DNA of 64,000 nt from Clostridium fungisolvens (GCF_014193895.1 NZ_BLZR01000001.1:682001-746000); one strand, 5' to 3'. Counted from the first letter of the stretch, positions 50,046-59,506 are shown. Notes: a model not told the origin generated them from the letters alone. Numbers and translations are program-made.

Positions 50046-50061
50046 GCCACAATAATGTGGC
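50046..50061. promoter_or_regulatory. Small dyad upstream of the PRD regulator gene
   Basis: GCCACA (50046-50051), ATAA, TGTGGC (50056-50061). A similar GCCGCA/TGTGGC pair forms the terminator at 52441-52466. Role as operator is possible but unproved. Confidence 0.3.
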
Positions 50062-50134
50062 CAAACTTTACGTGAAACTAACGATGAAGTAAGAAAACTT
50101 ATAATATATAATACACATATAGGCAGGTGAGTGT

Positions 50135-52099
50135 ATGTATTTAAACGATAAACGGTTTTTGAAATTATTTAAGTTGCTTTCAAATAGTAGAGTCCCAATG
50201 AAAAGTGAAGAGCTATGTGAGCATTTAGAAATAGCACCAAGAACATTAAGAAATGATTTGAAAAATTACAAGCTAACTTTCTTAGAAAATGGGGTTAAAT
50301 TGATATCAAAACCAGGTGTTGGATATTATTTTGAAATATTTGATCAAGATTTATACTTCAAATTTATACAAGATCTTATAAAAAAAGAAACACAAGATCA
50401 ACATTTAATTCCAGTTTACCCAGAAGAGAGAATTAATTATTTAATAAAATTATTACTAAGTACTGATAAATATATAAAAATAGAGGAATTAGAAGAGAAA
50501 CTTTTTGTTAGTCGATCAACTTTAACAAATGATCTGAAAGAAGTTAGGGAAAGACTTGAGTATTATCATTTAGATATAGAAAATAAGCCTAATTACGGAA
50601 TGAAAATTATTGGAGAAGAATTTAATAAAAGGTCATGCATTTCAAAATATTATTTTCATACGGATTTATATGACTCAGTTGTACTGAACACGGAAAAGAA
50701 CGAGCATAAAGAAATCATTAAAAAATTATTATACGATACAATAACAGAAAATAATTTTACATTGACAGATATAGGATTTAGAAATCTTGTAATACACATA
50801 ATGATTTTACTAATGAGGGTAGATAAATTAATAGAGAATGAAATCATAGACCCTATCTATAAAAATTTAGAAGATGAAAAAGAATTTAAAATAGCATGTA
50901 TGCTAATAGATAAATTAGAAAATCAATTTAAAGTTAAACTACCTAAAAAAGAAATATATTATATAACCATTCATTTACTTGGGAAAAAATCAATGCAATT
51001 CAGTAATGATACTTTATTAATTAGCCAAGAAACCCAGGATTTATTGAATTATATATTTGAGCATATAAAACAAAATTTTAAGTTGGACTTTTCACAAAAC
51101 TTCGAGTTATTTACTTGTTTAGCACTACATTTTCAACCTATGATGAACCGTTTAAAGTATGGGCTTTTTATTGAAAATCCTCTAATTGATAAAATAAAAA
51201 ATGAAAATTCGTTGGCTTTTGAGATATCCCTTTATGTTGGAAGTATTATAAAAGAAATAAAAAAGTATGATGTCAATGTTAATGAGATTGGATATATTGC
51301 ATTACACTTTGCTTTGGCGCTTGAAAGACTTCATGAAGAAATAAGGAGTAAAAATATAATCGTTGTATGTGCAAGTGGAGCCGGAAGTTCACAAATATTG
51401 TTATATAAGTTAAAACAAAAATTTAAAAATTATATAAATGATATAAGAGTAGCAAAGCTATATGAGTTATTAGACATAGATCAAAGTAAATATGATTATA
51501 TTATATCTACTGTTCCAATTGATTTTAACACTCAAATACCAGTCATTAACGTACAATATTTTTTGACTGAAGAAGATGTTGATTTAGTAAAAAATATATT
51601 TACTGAAACAGAAAATGACTTTTCATTTATAAATAAGTATTTTAAAGACGAATTGTTTTTCAAGGATTTAAAAGGGTCTACAAAAGAAAAAGTGCTTAGA
51701 AATATGTGTGATGGAATTAAAAAAGTAATTGATATACCACCAGATTTTTATCAGTTAGTTATGCAAAGAGAAGAAATGGCATCTACTGAATTTGGAAATA
51801 ATATTGTATTGCCACATCCAATTAAACCTATATCAGATTCAACTTTTGTAGCAATAGGTATGCTTGAGAAAGTAATAAAATGGGACAAGCAGCAGGTTAA
51901 ATTTATATTTTTAATAAGTACACAAAAAGATAGTACGGAATCCCTAAGCTTATTTAATGAGAGTATAACTGCTTTAGTCTTCAATAAAAAAGCTATGATT
52001 GAATTAGAGAAAAATCCAACTTTAAATACATTTAAGCGCATTATCAAAGAAATGGCTATTCAGGAAAAAGAAAATACAATTGATAGCATATTTAAATAA
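50135..52099 (+). CDS. PRD-containing transcriptional activator with PTS EIIB- and EIIA-like domains (LicR/MtlR type)
   Basis: 654 residues. Order: two helix-turn-helix domains (~1-65 and ~100-165; the second reads IEELEEKLFVSRSTLTNDLKEV), two PRD domains (~185-290 and ~300-405, each with conserved His such as IHIMILLMR, IHLLGKK, ALHFQPM and ALHFALALE), an EIIB-like domain (IVVCASGAGSSQIL, ~410-423, Cys in place) and an EIIA-type C-terminal domain (~510-650, with LPHPIKP carrying the phosphorylatable His). It has no RNA-binding CAT domain, so it is a DNA-binding activator tuned by PTS phosphorylation. It lies just ahead of the PTS genes it most likely controls. Confidence 0.88.
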   Translation: MYLNDKRFLKLFKLLSNSRVPMKSEELCEHLEIAPRTLRNDLKNYKLTFLENGVKLISKPGVGYYFEIFDQDLYFKFIQDLIKKETQDQHLIPVYPEERINYLIKLLLSTDKYIKIEELEEKLFVSRSTLTNDLKEVRERLEYYHLDIENKPNYGMKIIGEEFNKRSCISKYYFHTDLYDSVVLNTEKNEHKEIIKKLLYDTITENNFTLTDIGFRNLVIHIMILLMRVDKLIENEIIDPIYKNLEDEKEFKIACMLIDKLENQFKVKLPKKEIYYITIHLLGKKSMQFSNDTLLISQETQDLLNYIFEHIKQNFKLDFSQNFELFTCLALHFQPMMNRLKYGLFIENPLIDKIKNENSLAFEISLYVGSIIKEIKKYDVNVNEIGYIALHFALALERLHEEIRSKNIIVVCASGAGSSQILLYKLKQKFKNYINDIRVAKLYELLDIDQSKYDYIISTVPIDFNTQIPVINVQYFLTEEDVDLVKNIFTETENDFSFINKYFKDELFFKDLKGSTKEKVLRNMCDGIKKVIDIPPDFYQLVMQREEMASTEFGNNIVLPHPIKPISDSTFVAIGMLEKVIKWDKQQVKFIFLISTQKDSTESLSLFNESITALVFNKKAMIELEKNPTLNTFKRIIKEMAIQEKENTIDSIFK

Positions 52100-52142
52100 T
52101 AGATATTAGCAGTTTATTTAAATTATTCTAAGGAGAATTTAA

Positions 52143-52439
52143 ATGAGAATAATACTTTGTTGCTCTCAAGGAATGTCATCGAGCATATTTGTGAGAGCAC
52201 TACGAAAAGAGATAAAGGAACAGAATTTAGACTATATAGTAGCATCCATAGGACTATTCGAATTATCAAAATATATAGATAAGACTGATATTGTTTTACT
52301 TGCTCCTCAAGTAAAATATGCTTTCAAAGATGTTTCCAAAATGAGTAGTGATTACAATATTCCTACAATTTTAATCAATGAAAGTGATTATGGAATTATG
52401 GATGTAAAAAAGGTTTTGAAAAATATAAAAGTTTATTAA
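52143..52439 (+). CDS. PTS EIIB component, lactose/cellobiose family (first copy)
   Basis: 98 residues. The phosphocysteine loop is ILCCSQGMSSS (Cys 7), with VLLAPQVKYAF typical of this EIIB fold. It accepts phosphate from EIIA and passes it to the sugar in EIIC. It differs from the second EIIB at 52552 (clear paralogues, not near-identical). It starts 43 bp after the regulator gene with AAGGAG upstream and has its own terminator, so it may be cotranscribed with the regulator and act in its control (inference). Confidence 0.85.
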   Translation: MRIILCCSQGMSSSIFVRALRKEIKEQNLDYIVASIGLFELSKYIDKTDIVLLAPQVKYAFKDVSKMSSDYNIPTILINESDYGIMDVKKVLKNIKVY

Positions 52440-52440
52440 T

Positions 52441-52470
52441 AAAATGCCGCAGTTATGTGGCATTTTATTA
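52441..52470 (+). terminator. Terminator after the first EIIB gene
   Basis: AAAATGCCGCA (52441-52451) pairs with TGTGGCATTTT (52456-52466) with one G-T pair; the T-rich arm ends in TTTTATT. Confidence 0.8.
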
Positions 52471-52551
52471 AGTTAAAATATAATTCAATATACCTTATTA
52501 TAAGTACATAAAGCAAAGCAAATAATTCAATTACAGAAAGAGGTAGTAGTA

Positions 52552-52857
52552 ATGAGAAAAATAGTATTATTATGTAATGCAGGAATGTCTACAAGTGCTC
52601 TAGTAACTAAAATGAGGCAAGCGGCTGAAAAGATAAATTATGAATGTGAAATAAATGCATATGCGGCAGTAGAGGCTTCAAATGTAACTAAAGGTGCAGA
52701 TATAGTTTTTTTAGGGCCACAAGTGAAGTATTTATTAAGTGAAGTTAAAGAAAAGGTAAAGCCGATTCCAGTGGAAGTTATTGATATGATGGTATACGGA
52801 ATGATGGACGGTGGAAAAGTTATAAATAGAGCAAAACAAGTGTTAGGGGATATATAA
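52552..52857 (+). CDS. PTS EIIB component, lactose/cellobiose family (second copy)
   Basis: 101 residues with the loop IVLLCNAGMSTSALVTKM (Cys 8) and VFLGPQVKYLL. It belongs to the complete PTS unit with the EIIA and EIIC genes that follow. Its TAA stop abuts the ATG of the EIIA gene without a gap, indicating coupled translation. AAGAGGTAG is the ribosome binding site. The cellobiose-type family also takes up other glucosides, so the sugar is not defined by homology. Confidence 0.92.
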   Translation: MRKIVLLCNAGMSTSALVTKMRQAAEKINYECEINAYAAVEASNVTKGADIVFLGPQVKYLLSEVKEKVKPIPVEVIDMMVYGMMDGGKVINRAKQVLGDI

Positions 52858-53172
52858 ATGGACGGAATAGAATTAATAAGTTTCAAAATAATATCTGCAG
52901 TAGGAGAAGCAAGAAGCAATTATATTGAAGCGATTAGAGAAGCTAAAAAAGGTAATTTTGAAAAAGCTGATTCTCTTATAGAAGAAGGTGCAAAGGTTTT
53001 TATAGAGGGTCATCATGCACACTCCGAATTGATTCAGCAGGAGGCAAATGGAAAAGCAGTTGTACCAACCTTGATGTTGATGCACGCTGAAGATCAATTG
53101 ATGAGTGCTGATGCATTTAAAATTATTGCGCAAGAGTTTATTGATGTTTATAGAAATACAAACTCTAGGTAA
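52858..53172 (+). CDS. PTS EIIA component, lactose/cellobiose family
   Basis: 104 residues, three-helix EIIA of the lac/cel type: ISAVGEARSNYIEAIREAKKG near 10-30, then FIEGHHAHSELIQQEANG (about 56-74) which holds the phosphorylatable His, and LMLMHAEDQLMSADAFKI. It relays phosphate from HPr to EIIB. It starts directly at the end of the EIIB gene. A short dyad (ATGGGGA/TCCCAT near 53188-53206) lies in the 145 bp before the EIIC gene. Confidence 0.93.
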   Translation: MDGIELISFKIISAVGEARSNYIEAIREAKKGNFEKADSLIEEGAKVFIEGHHAHSELIQQEANGKAVVPTLMLMHAEDQLMSADAFKIIAQEFIDVYRNTNSR

Positions 53173-53317
53173 AAACACTTTTAAAATATGGGGATTATAT
53201 TCCCATGCAGATTGTGTAATCGTATAAAAACAATGAAAAGGTTTCCGAATGGAATAATTATTAAAGATATTATTATTTAAAATATTAATAATATATAAAA
53301 AAATAGGGGGAATTTAA

Positions 53318-54601
53318 ATGGCTATTAATTTAGACAAGGTTCAAGAAAAGATACAACCTTTAACAAGTGCAATTGGGCAAAATAAATATTTGCAAGCAGT
53401 AATGAAAGGTATGATGTTAATATTACCAGCTACAATAATGAGTGCCTTTGCAACTTTACTTAAAATATTTCCGATACCAGCATACCAAAATTTTATTGTT
53501 AGCAATGGTCTAGGAAAATATTTTGATGTACCTATAAATTTTACAAATAACTTTATGGCAGTACTTGTTGCATTTGCGGTGGCTTATGCACTAGCTACAA
53601 GTTTTCAAGTGGATGCATTTCCAGCTGGATTAATATCAATGGTATCATTCTTTATTCTTACACCTTATACTCTAGGAGATATGGGTCCCCTTGGACAAGC
53701 ATTTACTATTTCTAATCAATGGTTAGGTGCTATGGGAATATTCACTGGAATGATTGTTGCATTTGTAAGTACTAGGTTATATGTAGCTATTATCAAAGGT
53801 GGCATTGTTATAAAAGTACCTGACAGTGTTCCAGAATTTGTTGCTAAATCATTTTCAAGCTTAATTCCAGGTATTATTATATTAACAATATTTTCCGTTA
53901 TATCAGCAGCATTTAGTATGACAAGTTACGGAAGTATACATGTGTTAATTTATAAATTCTTGCAAGCACCTTTAACTTCATTAGGTTCAGGAGTTGGATC
54001 TGTCATTATAGTTGCTGTATTAGCTCAATTCTTATGGTTCCTTGGACTTCACGGACATGCTGTTACTCTAGGTGTAGTAGCACCAATATGGGCTGCAATG
54101 GATGCCCAACAACTTGCTGCTTTTTCATCAGGACAACACTTACCTAATATTACTGGTATGGCTTTCTTCTTTACTTATTGCGCAGGAAACTTAATACAAC
54201 TAGCATTTATGTTAGCATTTATGGCTAAAAGTGCAAGATATAAAACTTTAGGTAAGGTTGCTTTTGTTCCGGCACTATTTACAATTGGCGAACCACTAGC
54301 TTATGGTACTCCTTTAGTAATGAATCTTGTATTTGCAATACCTTATGTATTATTGGATGGTATTGTAATGGCAGTAGCTTATTATTTAACTGTTGCTGGA
54401 ATTCTTCCACCAGTAGCTGGTGTAAGTACACCAGCAGGTACACCAGTAATTCTTTCAGGATTTATACAAGGAAGCTGGAGAATTGCTGCATTCCAAGCTG
54501 TAGCAGTATTATTTAGATTCGTATGTTGGTATCCTTTCTTTAAGATCGCTGATAATATGGCAGTTGAGGAAGAAAGAAAAGCAGAATTGGAAATAGTATA
54601 A
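53318..54601 (+). CDS. PTS EIIC component, lactose/cellobiose family
   Basis: 427 residues with about ten membrane helices. Family segments include an N-terminal cytoplasmic helix, KGMMLILPATIMSAF (about 28-42), LGLHGHAVTLGVVAPIW (about 246-262) and FTIGEPLAYGTPLVMN (about 325-340), the latter containing the conserved Glu near the sugar site. It transports and phosphorylates a sugar with the EIIA and EIIB products. GGGGGAA precedes ATG 53318. A large hairpin separates it from the GH78 gene. Confidence 0.93.
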   Translation: MAINLDKVQEKIQPLTSAIGQNKYLQAVMKGMMLILPATIMSAFATLLKIFPIPAYQNFIVSNGLGKYFDVPINFTNNFMAVLVAFAVAYALATSFQVDAFPAGLISMVSFFILTPYTLGDMGPLGQAFTISNQWLGAMGIFTGMIVAFVSTRLYVAIIKGGIVIKVPDSVPEFVAKSFSSLIPGIIILTIFSVISAAFSMTSYGSIHVLIYKFLQAPLTSLGSGVGSVIIVAVLAQFLWFLGLHGHAVTLGVVAPIWAAMDAQQLAAFSSGQHLPNITGMAFFFTYCAGNLIQLAFMLAFMAKSARYKTLGKVAFVPALFTIGEPLAYGTPLVMNLVFAIPYVLLDGIVMAVAYYLTVAGILPPVAGVSTPAGTPVILSGFIQGSWRIAAFQAVAVLFRFVCWYPFFKIADNMAVEEERKAELEIV

Positions 54602-54608
54602 TTTATAA

Positions 54609-54658
54609 AATAAGTTCCTATCTTATAGGTGTTTCATTCAAATAAGATGGGAACTTAT
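54609..54658 (+). terminator. Long hairpin after the EIIC gene
   Basis: AATAAGTTCCTATCTTAT (54609-54626) pairs with ATAAGATGGGAACTTATT (54641-54658) with one mismatch, then ATTGTT. It likely attenuates transcription into the GH78 gene, and it makes the upstream GTG start of that gene (54629) improbable. Confidence 0.75.
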
Positions 54659-54706
54659 TATTGTTATAAAGATAATACGCGAGATATGTGGAGGGGAATT
54701 ATAAGT

Positions 54707-57346
54707 ATGAATATAAGTAATATTAGAGTTAATAATCAGGATTCATGTATAAAGGTAGATTCGAACTCATTAATAATAAGCTGGATAGCAGATAAAAGAC
54801 AAAAAAGCTATGAAATTATTATAGATAAAGAAGATATTAATATTTATGAAAGTAAAAAGGTAAATTCTGCTGATAATATAATTTATCTAAAGGATTTACA
54901 ATTTGAGCCGGAAACAGAATATACAGTGACAATAAAGTTATGGGGTGAATCTGATAATTGTACTACAAGTACAAAATTCAGGACAGCGCTTTTTGGTGAC
55001 TTTATTGGTAAATGGATATCAGATGGAGAAAAGTTAGAAAATGAGATTGATTATTATAAGGACAACAGAAACTGTTTAATGAGAAAAAAATTTAATGTTA
55101 ACGATGAGATAAAGGAAGCTTTTTTATATATAGTGGGATTAGGATATTATAATGTGTATTTAAATGGAATAAAAGTTGGAAAATCTGAATTAAATACTGA
55201 TTGGACAAAGTATTCAAAAGGTGTTTACTATGATGTTTATGAAGTTAGTAAGTTTTTAAATAATGGTGACAACGTAATTTCAGTTGAGTTAGGAAATGGA
55301 TGGTATAATCCAGCACCGTTAAAATTATTTGGAAAATACAATCTCAGAGATGTATTAGATATAGGGGAAACTAAGTTAATTGCAGATTTAAAGATAAATA
55401 CACAAGCTGATGAAAAAGTTAATATTTCAACAGATGAATCTTGGGAAGTATCTAAAGGTCCTTATCTTTTTAATAATATATATTTAGGTGAAAGATTTGA
55501 CGCTAGACTTGCTAACGAAACATGGAAGGGGCTTAACGCTTTAGATGTTAAATGGGAAAATGCTGTATTAACTACATCTCCAGGTGGAAAATTAATGGCT
55601 AGCTTTATCGAGAAAAGTGAAAAGGCTAAAATTGTTCAACCGAAAAATATAAGCATAAATAAAAAACATAACGTATTGATAGATTTTGGAGAAACAGTGC
55701 AAGGATTTATTGATATTAATTTTATTGGAGAAGCTGGACAAGAAGTGCAATTGATATATGGAGAAAACTTAAATTCAGATGGCACAGTAAATGTAATTTC
55801 AACTTTAGCAGGATTTGTTGGGAAATTTTTTGGCGATTTTCAAATACCAGGTGGACCTGGAGCACCTGAAATAGCAGATCAAAGAGATTTATGTATTTTA
55901 AATGATGGAAAAACACATTATGTTAATAAATTTACCTATCATTCCTTTAGGTATGTTGAGGTTAAAGGAATAACAATAGAGAATATTACTGATATTAAGG
56001 CTGTATATGTGCATACAAAATTGGAGGAAGCAGGCTCGTTTAAATGTTCAAATGAATTATTGAATAGATTATATGAGGTGGCTAGGAACACAAAATTAAA
56101 TAATATACATTCACTTTTTGAAGATTGTGCAAGAGAGAGATTCGGATATGGTGGCGATGTAGTATGTCTATCAGCTTCACAAATGTTTATGTTTGATACA
56201 GAAAACTTATATGAAAAAGTAATAAGAGATTTTAGATATGACATAAGAGAAAATGGTGGAGTTACAGAAACAGCACCATACATGGGGATAAAAAGCAATG
56301 GTACAGGAGATGGAGCAGGACCACTGGGATGGCAATTAGTATATTCTTATATAATTAAAAAAATGTATCAATACTATGGAAATACAAAAATTATAGAAAG
56401 TGAATATAAGTATGTAAAAAATCAAGTGGACTATTTAATTGGCCTTGGTCTTGAGTATTTATCAAAATGCTGCTTAGGTGATTGGGGAAGTACTGATGCA
56501 GTTGAGGTTGATAATAGAAAAGTGGCTCCTGCTGCTGGATTTACGGCAAGTTGTTTCTACTATTATCACATATATTTGCTATGTGAATTTGCAAAAATAA
56601 TTGGAAATGAAGATGATTACGAAGAATATAGAACTAAAGCTGAAGAAGTAAAAAGATCAATAATTAGTTTATATAAGAATGAAGATGGTACTTATGCAGA
56701 TGATAGCCAAACTAGCTATGCATTTGCTTTGTATTTCAATTTAGATGGGGAACCTCAAAAGCTTGCGAAGAAATTTGCAGATAAAATAAAGAATAATAAC
56801 TATTATATAACTTGTGGTATTTTTGGAATGTTTATGACCTATGAAGTTCTAAACAAATATAGTTACCAAGATGTTGTTTATAAATGGATTAGCAAAAGAG
56901 GAGAAAATACTTTTTATAGTATGCTTAAGAGAGAGCAAAGTACTTTAAGCGAGTATTTTGTTTATGGGGAGCCTGGATCAGACAACCATGCAATGTATAG
57001 TTCATATATACAGTGGTTTTATCAAGGATTGGCTGGAATAAACATTGCTGAAGAGTCATATGGGGCAAATAAGATATTTATCAAACCATATTTTGAAGAG
57101 GAGATTGATTTTGTTCATTGTAAATATAAATCTATAAAAGGGGATATAGTAAGCAATTGGATGAAAGATAATGATGAAATATTATGGCATATTGAAATAC
57201 CTAGCAATTTAAGTTCATGTTTGCTAATTTTAGATAAAAAATATAAGAATTTTGTACAGGAATTTGAATTTATAAAAGAAGATGAAAATTCTATTTATAT
57301 TGAGATATCTTCTTGTAATGGAAGAGTTAACCTAAGGTTACGCTAG
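54707..57346 (+). CDS. GH78 alpha-L-rhamnosidase, cytoplasmic
   Basis: 879 residues from ATG 54707, preceded by GGAGGGG. Domain order as in bacterial GH78: N-terminal fibronectin-like region (~1-90), the Bac_rhamnosid_N carbohydrate-binding-like domain (AFLYIVGLGYYNVYLNG near 140-156), a beta-domain (IDFGETVQGFIDI), the (alpha/alpha)6 barrel starting near 445 and a C-terminal beta domain. The catalytic-region motif is DCARERFGYGGD, a variant of the usual DCPQRDERxGWTGD that keeps a Glu and the final Asp. No signal peptide. It would release L-rhamnose from sugars delivered by the PTS (inference). Confidence 0.88.
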   Translation: MNISNIRVNNQDSCIKVDSNSLIISWIADKRQKSYEIIIDKEDINIYESKKVNSADNIIYLKDLQFEPETEYTVTIKLWGESDNCTTSTKFRTALFGDFIGKWISDGEKLENEIDYYKDNRNCLMRKKFNVNDEIKEAFLYIVGLGYYNVYLNGIKVGKSELNTDWTKYSKGVYYDVYEVSKFLNNGDNVISVELGNGWYNPAPLKLFGKYNLRDVLDIGETKLIADLKINTQADEKVNISTDESWEVSKGPYLFNNIYLGERFDARLANETWKGLNALDVKWENAVLTTSPGGKLMASFIEKSEKAKIVQPKNISINKKHNVLIDFGETVQGFIDINFIGEAGQEVQLIYGENLNSDGTVNVISTLAGFVGKFFGDFQIPGGPGAPEIADQRDLCILNDGKTHYVNKFTYHSFRYVEVKGITIENITDIKAVYVHTKLEEAGSFKCSNELLNRLYEVARNTKLNNIHSLFEDCARERFGYGGDVVCLSASQMFMFDTENLYEKVIRDFRYDIRENGGVTETAPYMGIKSNGTGDGAGPLGWQLVYSYIIKKMYQYYGNTKIIESEYKYVKNQVDYLIGLGLEYLSKCCLGDWGSTDAVEVDNRKVAPAAGFTASCFYYYHIYLLCEFAKIIGNEDDYEEYRTKAEEVKRSIISLYKNEDGTYADDSQTSYAFALYFNLDGEPQKLAKKFADKIKNNNYYITCGIFGMFMTYEVLNKYSYQDVVYKWISKRGENTFYSMLKREQSTLSEYFVYGEPGSDNHAMYSSYIQWFYQGLAGINIAEESYGANKIFIKPYFEEEIDFVHCKYKSIKGDIVSNWMKDNDEILWHIEIPSNLSSCLLILDKKYKNFVQEFEFIKEDENSIYIEISSCNGRVNLRLR

Positions 57347-57413
57347 TAGCAATATGAATATAAAAGAACTAAGTATGCATAAAACTCGATATGTAAAATA
57401 AGGAGTATATTAT

Positions 57414-58313
57414 ATGGAATTTTTAGTTTTAGATGTAGGTGGATCATCTATAAAATATGCAGTTATGAACGAAAAAGCAGAGTTTTTTGAAAAAGGGAAG
57501 GTACCTACTCCGGTGGATAAAATAGAGAATTTTATTAATTCAGTTGGAGAAATCTATGATATATATAAGCACAGAGTTAAAGGGATAGCTATGAGTATGC
57601 CTGGGCGTATAGATAGTGATCGTGGATATTTATATACTGGTGGAAGTTTAGAATATAATACAGATAAGGAAATCGTAGCATTACTTCAAAAACGATGTCC
57701 AGTACCAATTACAGTAGAGAATGATGGAAAATGTGCAGCTTTAGCAGAGGTATGGCTTGGAAGTCTTAAGGATTGTGAGGATGGAATAGTTGTCATATTA
57801 GGCACAGGAGTTGGTGGAGGAATAATCAAGGACAAAAAGCTTCATAAAGGGAAAAATTTTATTGCAGGAGAGTTTAGTTTTATTTTTACTAATAATGCAG
57901 CTTTCCAAAGCGAGTATTCTCATATGTGGGCTGGACAAGCGGGTGTGTCTGGACTGTGTATTCCAGTGGCGAAAATTAAAAACTTACCAATAGAAGAGGT
58001 AGATGGAGTTAAAGTTTTTCAGTATGCAAATACTGGAGATAAAGATGTACTTAATATATTAGATGATTACTGCTATAGATTGGTTTTGCAGCTTTTTAAT
58101 TTGCAATATATTTATGATCCAGAGAGGATAGCAATTGGCGGAGGAATAAGCGACCAAGAGGTATTAATTAGATATATAAAAGCGAATATTGAAAAACATT
58201 TCGATAAATTAGATCCCAATATAGGGATAAAACCAGAAGTAACTACTTGCAAATTCTACAATGATTCAAACTTAATTGGAGCATTGTACAATTATCTAAT
58301 AAAATATAATTGA
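57414..58313 (+). CDS. ROK family protein (probable sugar kinase) lacking the usual zinc motif
   Basis: 299 residues. The phosphate-1 motif is LDVGGSSIKYAV (about 5-16), followed by the sugar-binding VENDGKCAALAEVWLGS (about 102-118) and the second glycine loop VILGTGVGGGII (about 127-138). It lacks an N-terminal DNA-binding domain, so it is a kinase rather than a NagC-type repressor. The zinc-binding GH-CxCGxxGC motif seen in many ROK kinases is absent; the equivalent segment reads EYSHMWAGQAGVSG. It probably phosphorylates glucose or another hexose set free by the GH78 enzyme. The ATG follows AAGGAG. Confidence 0.87.
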   Translation: MEFLVLDVGGSSIKYAVMNEKAEFFEKGKVPTPVDKIENFINSVGEIYDIYKHRVKGIAMSMPGRIDSDRGYLYTGGSLEYNTDKEIVALLQKRCPVPITVENDGKCAALAEVWLGSLKDCEDGIVVILGTGVGGGIIKDKKLHKGKNFIAGEFSFIFTNNAAFQSEYSHMWAGQAGVSGLCIPVAKIKNLPIEEVDGVKVFQYANTGDKDVLNILDDYCYRLVLQLFNLQYIYDPERIAIGGGISDQEVLIRYIKANIEKHFDKLDPNIGIKPEVTTCKFYNDSNLIGALYNYLIKYN

Positions 58314-58383
58314 TCAGTTGATATGTAAATTTACTTTATAATAAGGCAATGCTCAAAACGATGCTTTAACAGCGCCTATAATA

Positions 58384-58432
58384 AAAATATGACTGTGCTT
58401 CTCTGTTAAAAAGAAAAGCACAGTCATATTTT
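58384..58432. terminator. Bidirectional terminator
   Basis: AAAATATGACTGTGCTT (58384-58400) pairs perfectly with AAGCACAGTCATATTTT (58416-58432) over 17 bp. It lies between the ROK gene (+) and AraC gene (-) and has T tracts on both sides. Confidence 0.92.
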
Positions 58433-58450
58433 ATTTAAACATAAGTTAAT

Positions 58451-59506
58451 TTATCTTATATTTTTTCTATATTCAGAAGGAGTGCATCCATAATTCTTTT
58501 TAAAGATTTTATAAAAAAAGTTAGTGTTCTCGTATCCTATGCTTTTGGAAATATCTAATACTGAAAGATCAGAGTTCTTTAAGAGAAAACAAGCTTTTTT
58601 TAACTTTGCATCTTGTAATATAGATATAAAATTATCTCCTTGAAATTTTTTTATTATCGAACCTAAATAGGTTGGATGAAAGTGAAATTGTTCTGCAACA
58701 GAAGCTAAAGTTGCATCTTTACAATTATTTTGTATGTAGAGAATTATATCTGTAATTTTAGTGTTTTTTAGCAAACCATAATTCTCAGAATTTGATTGGT
58801 TTTCAAATACTCTAAGAAGTTCAGAAAAAATTATTACCATATAACTGTTAATAACTTCGCTGGAGCAAAGAGAGCTATCAAAGTACTCACAAAGGACATA
58901 TTCCATCAGTTTACCAAGTATTTCGGATTCTTCAGATCTAAAAAGAATATAGTCATTATAATTATTACTTTGATAAATTGCATGAATAAAAAAGCTTGAA
59001 ATTAAGTCATTACCAGATAGGCGATTTATTAAAATATCATCAAGATATTTTTTGCTCATAATACAGTTTATAATGATGTCATTTTCAGATGTTTGTGCAA
59101 TTGAATGTACAACATTAGTATCTAATAAGCAAAACTCACCTTTTTTCATTTCAATTTTGTTTCCGTTTACCGTTTGATGAAACTCACCGGAATACACATA
59201 AATCATTTCAACATAATTGTGATGATGCTCTGGCGTTTCAGCAAAACGAGGATGACATACAAATGTAATATCATCTGTTAAGTTAGAAATAGTTCTATTA
59301 TTAAAAGGTTTTTGAGAATTAATTAAAGCATCTTCTATAGACGAACTATCGAAAAGATCGAATTTCTTCATAACTTTCTCATCAAAATAATTATTTTTTA
59401 TAAAGTTTTGTAATGAGTTAATATCTTTAGGATTTATTTTGCTTAATAAAAATCTCTCATAAAAAGTATATTCTCGTAAAAAAGAATCAAGTTCAGAAGA
59501 ATTCAT
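58451..59506 (-). CDS. AraC family transcriptional regulator with N-terminal cupin
   Basis: 351 residues. Residues ~85-160 form a cupin fold (PEHHHNYVEMIYVYSGEF ... NKIEMKKGEFCLLDTNVVHS). The C-terminal ~100 residues hold the two AraC helix-turn-helix motifs (ATLASVAEQFHFHPTYLGSIIKKF and VLDISKSIGYENTNFFYKIFKKNYGCTPSEYR). The sequence resembles regulators of sugar catabolism. AGGGTGA precedes ATG 59506. It is divergent from the symporter and second GH78 gene, which it probably activates in response to rhamnose or a rhamnoside (inference). Confidence 0.9.
   Translation of the reverse strand: MNSSELDSFLREYTFYERFLLSKINPKDINSLQNFIKNNYFDEKVMKKFDLFDSSSIEDALINSQKPFNNRTISNLTDDITFVCHPRFAETPEHHHNYVEMIYVYSGEFHQTVNGNKIEMKKGEFCLLDTNVVHSIAQTSENDIIINCIMSKKYLDDILINRLSGNDLISSFFIHAIYQSNNYNDYILFRSEESEILGKLMEYVLCEYFDSSLCSSEVINSYMVIIFSELLRVFENQSNSENYGLLKNTKITDIILYIQNNCKDATLASVAEQFHFHPTYLGSIIKKFQGDNFISILQDAKLKKACFLLKNSDLSVLDISKSIGYENTNFFYKIFKKNYGCTPSEYRKNIR

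Noticed and set aside
52858..53178. Minus-strand frame opposite the EIIA gene (52873-53178)
   Set aside because: Antisense of a clear EIIA gene with intact phosphorylation motif.
54629..54706. N-terminal extension of the GH78 gene
   Set aside because: The GTG start lies inside a long terminator hairpin; ATG 54707 has GGAGGGG in front.
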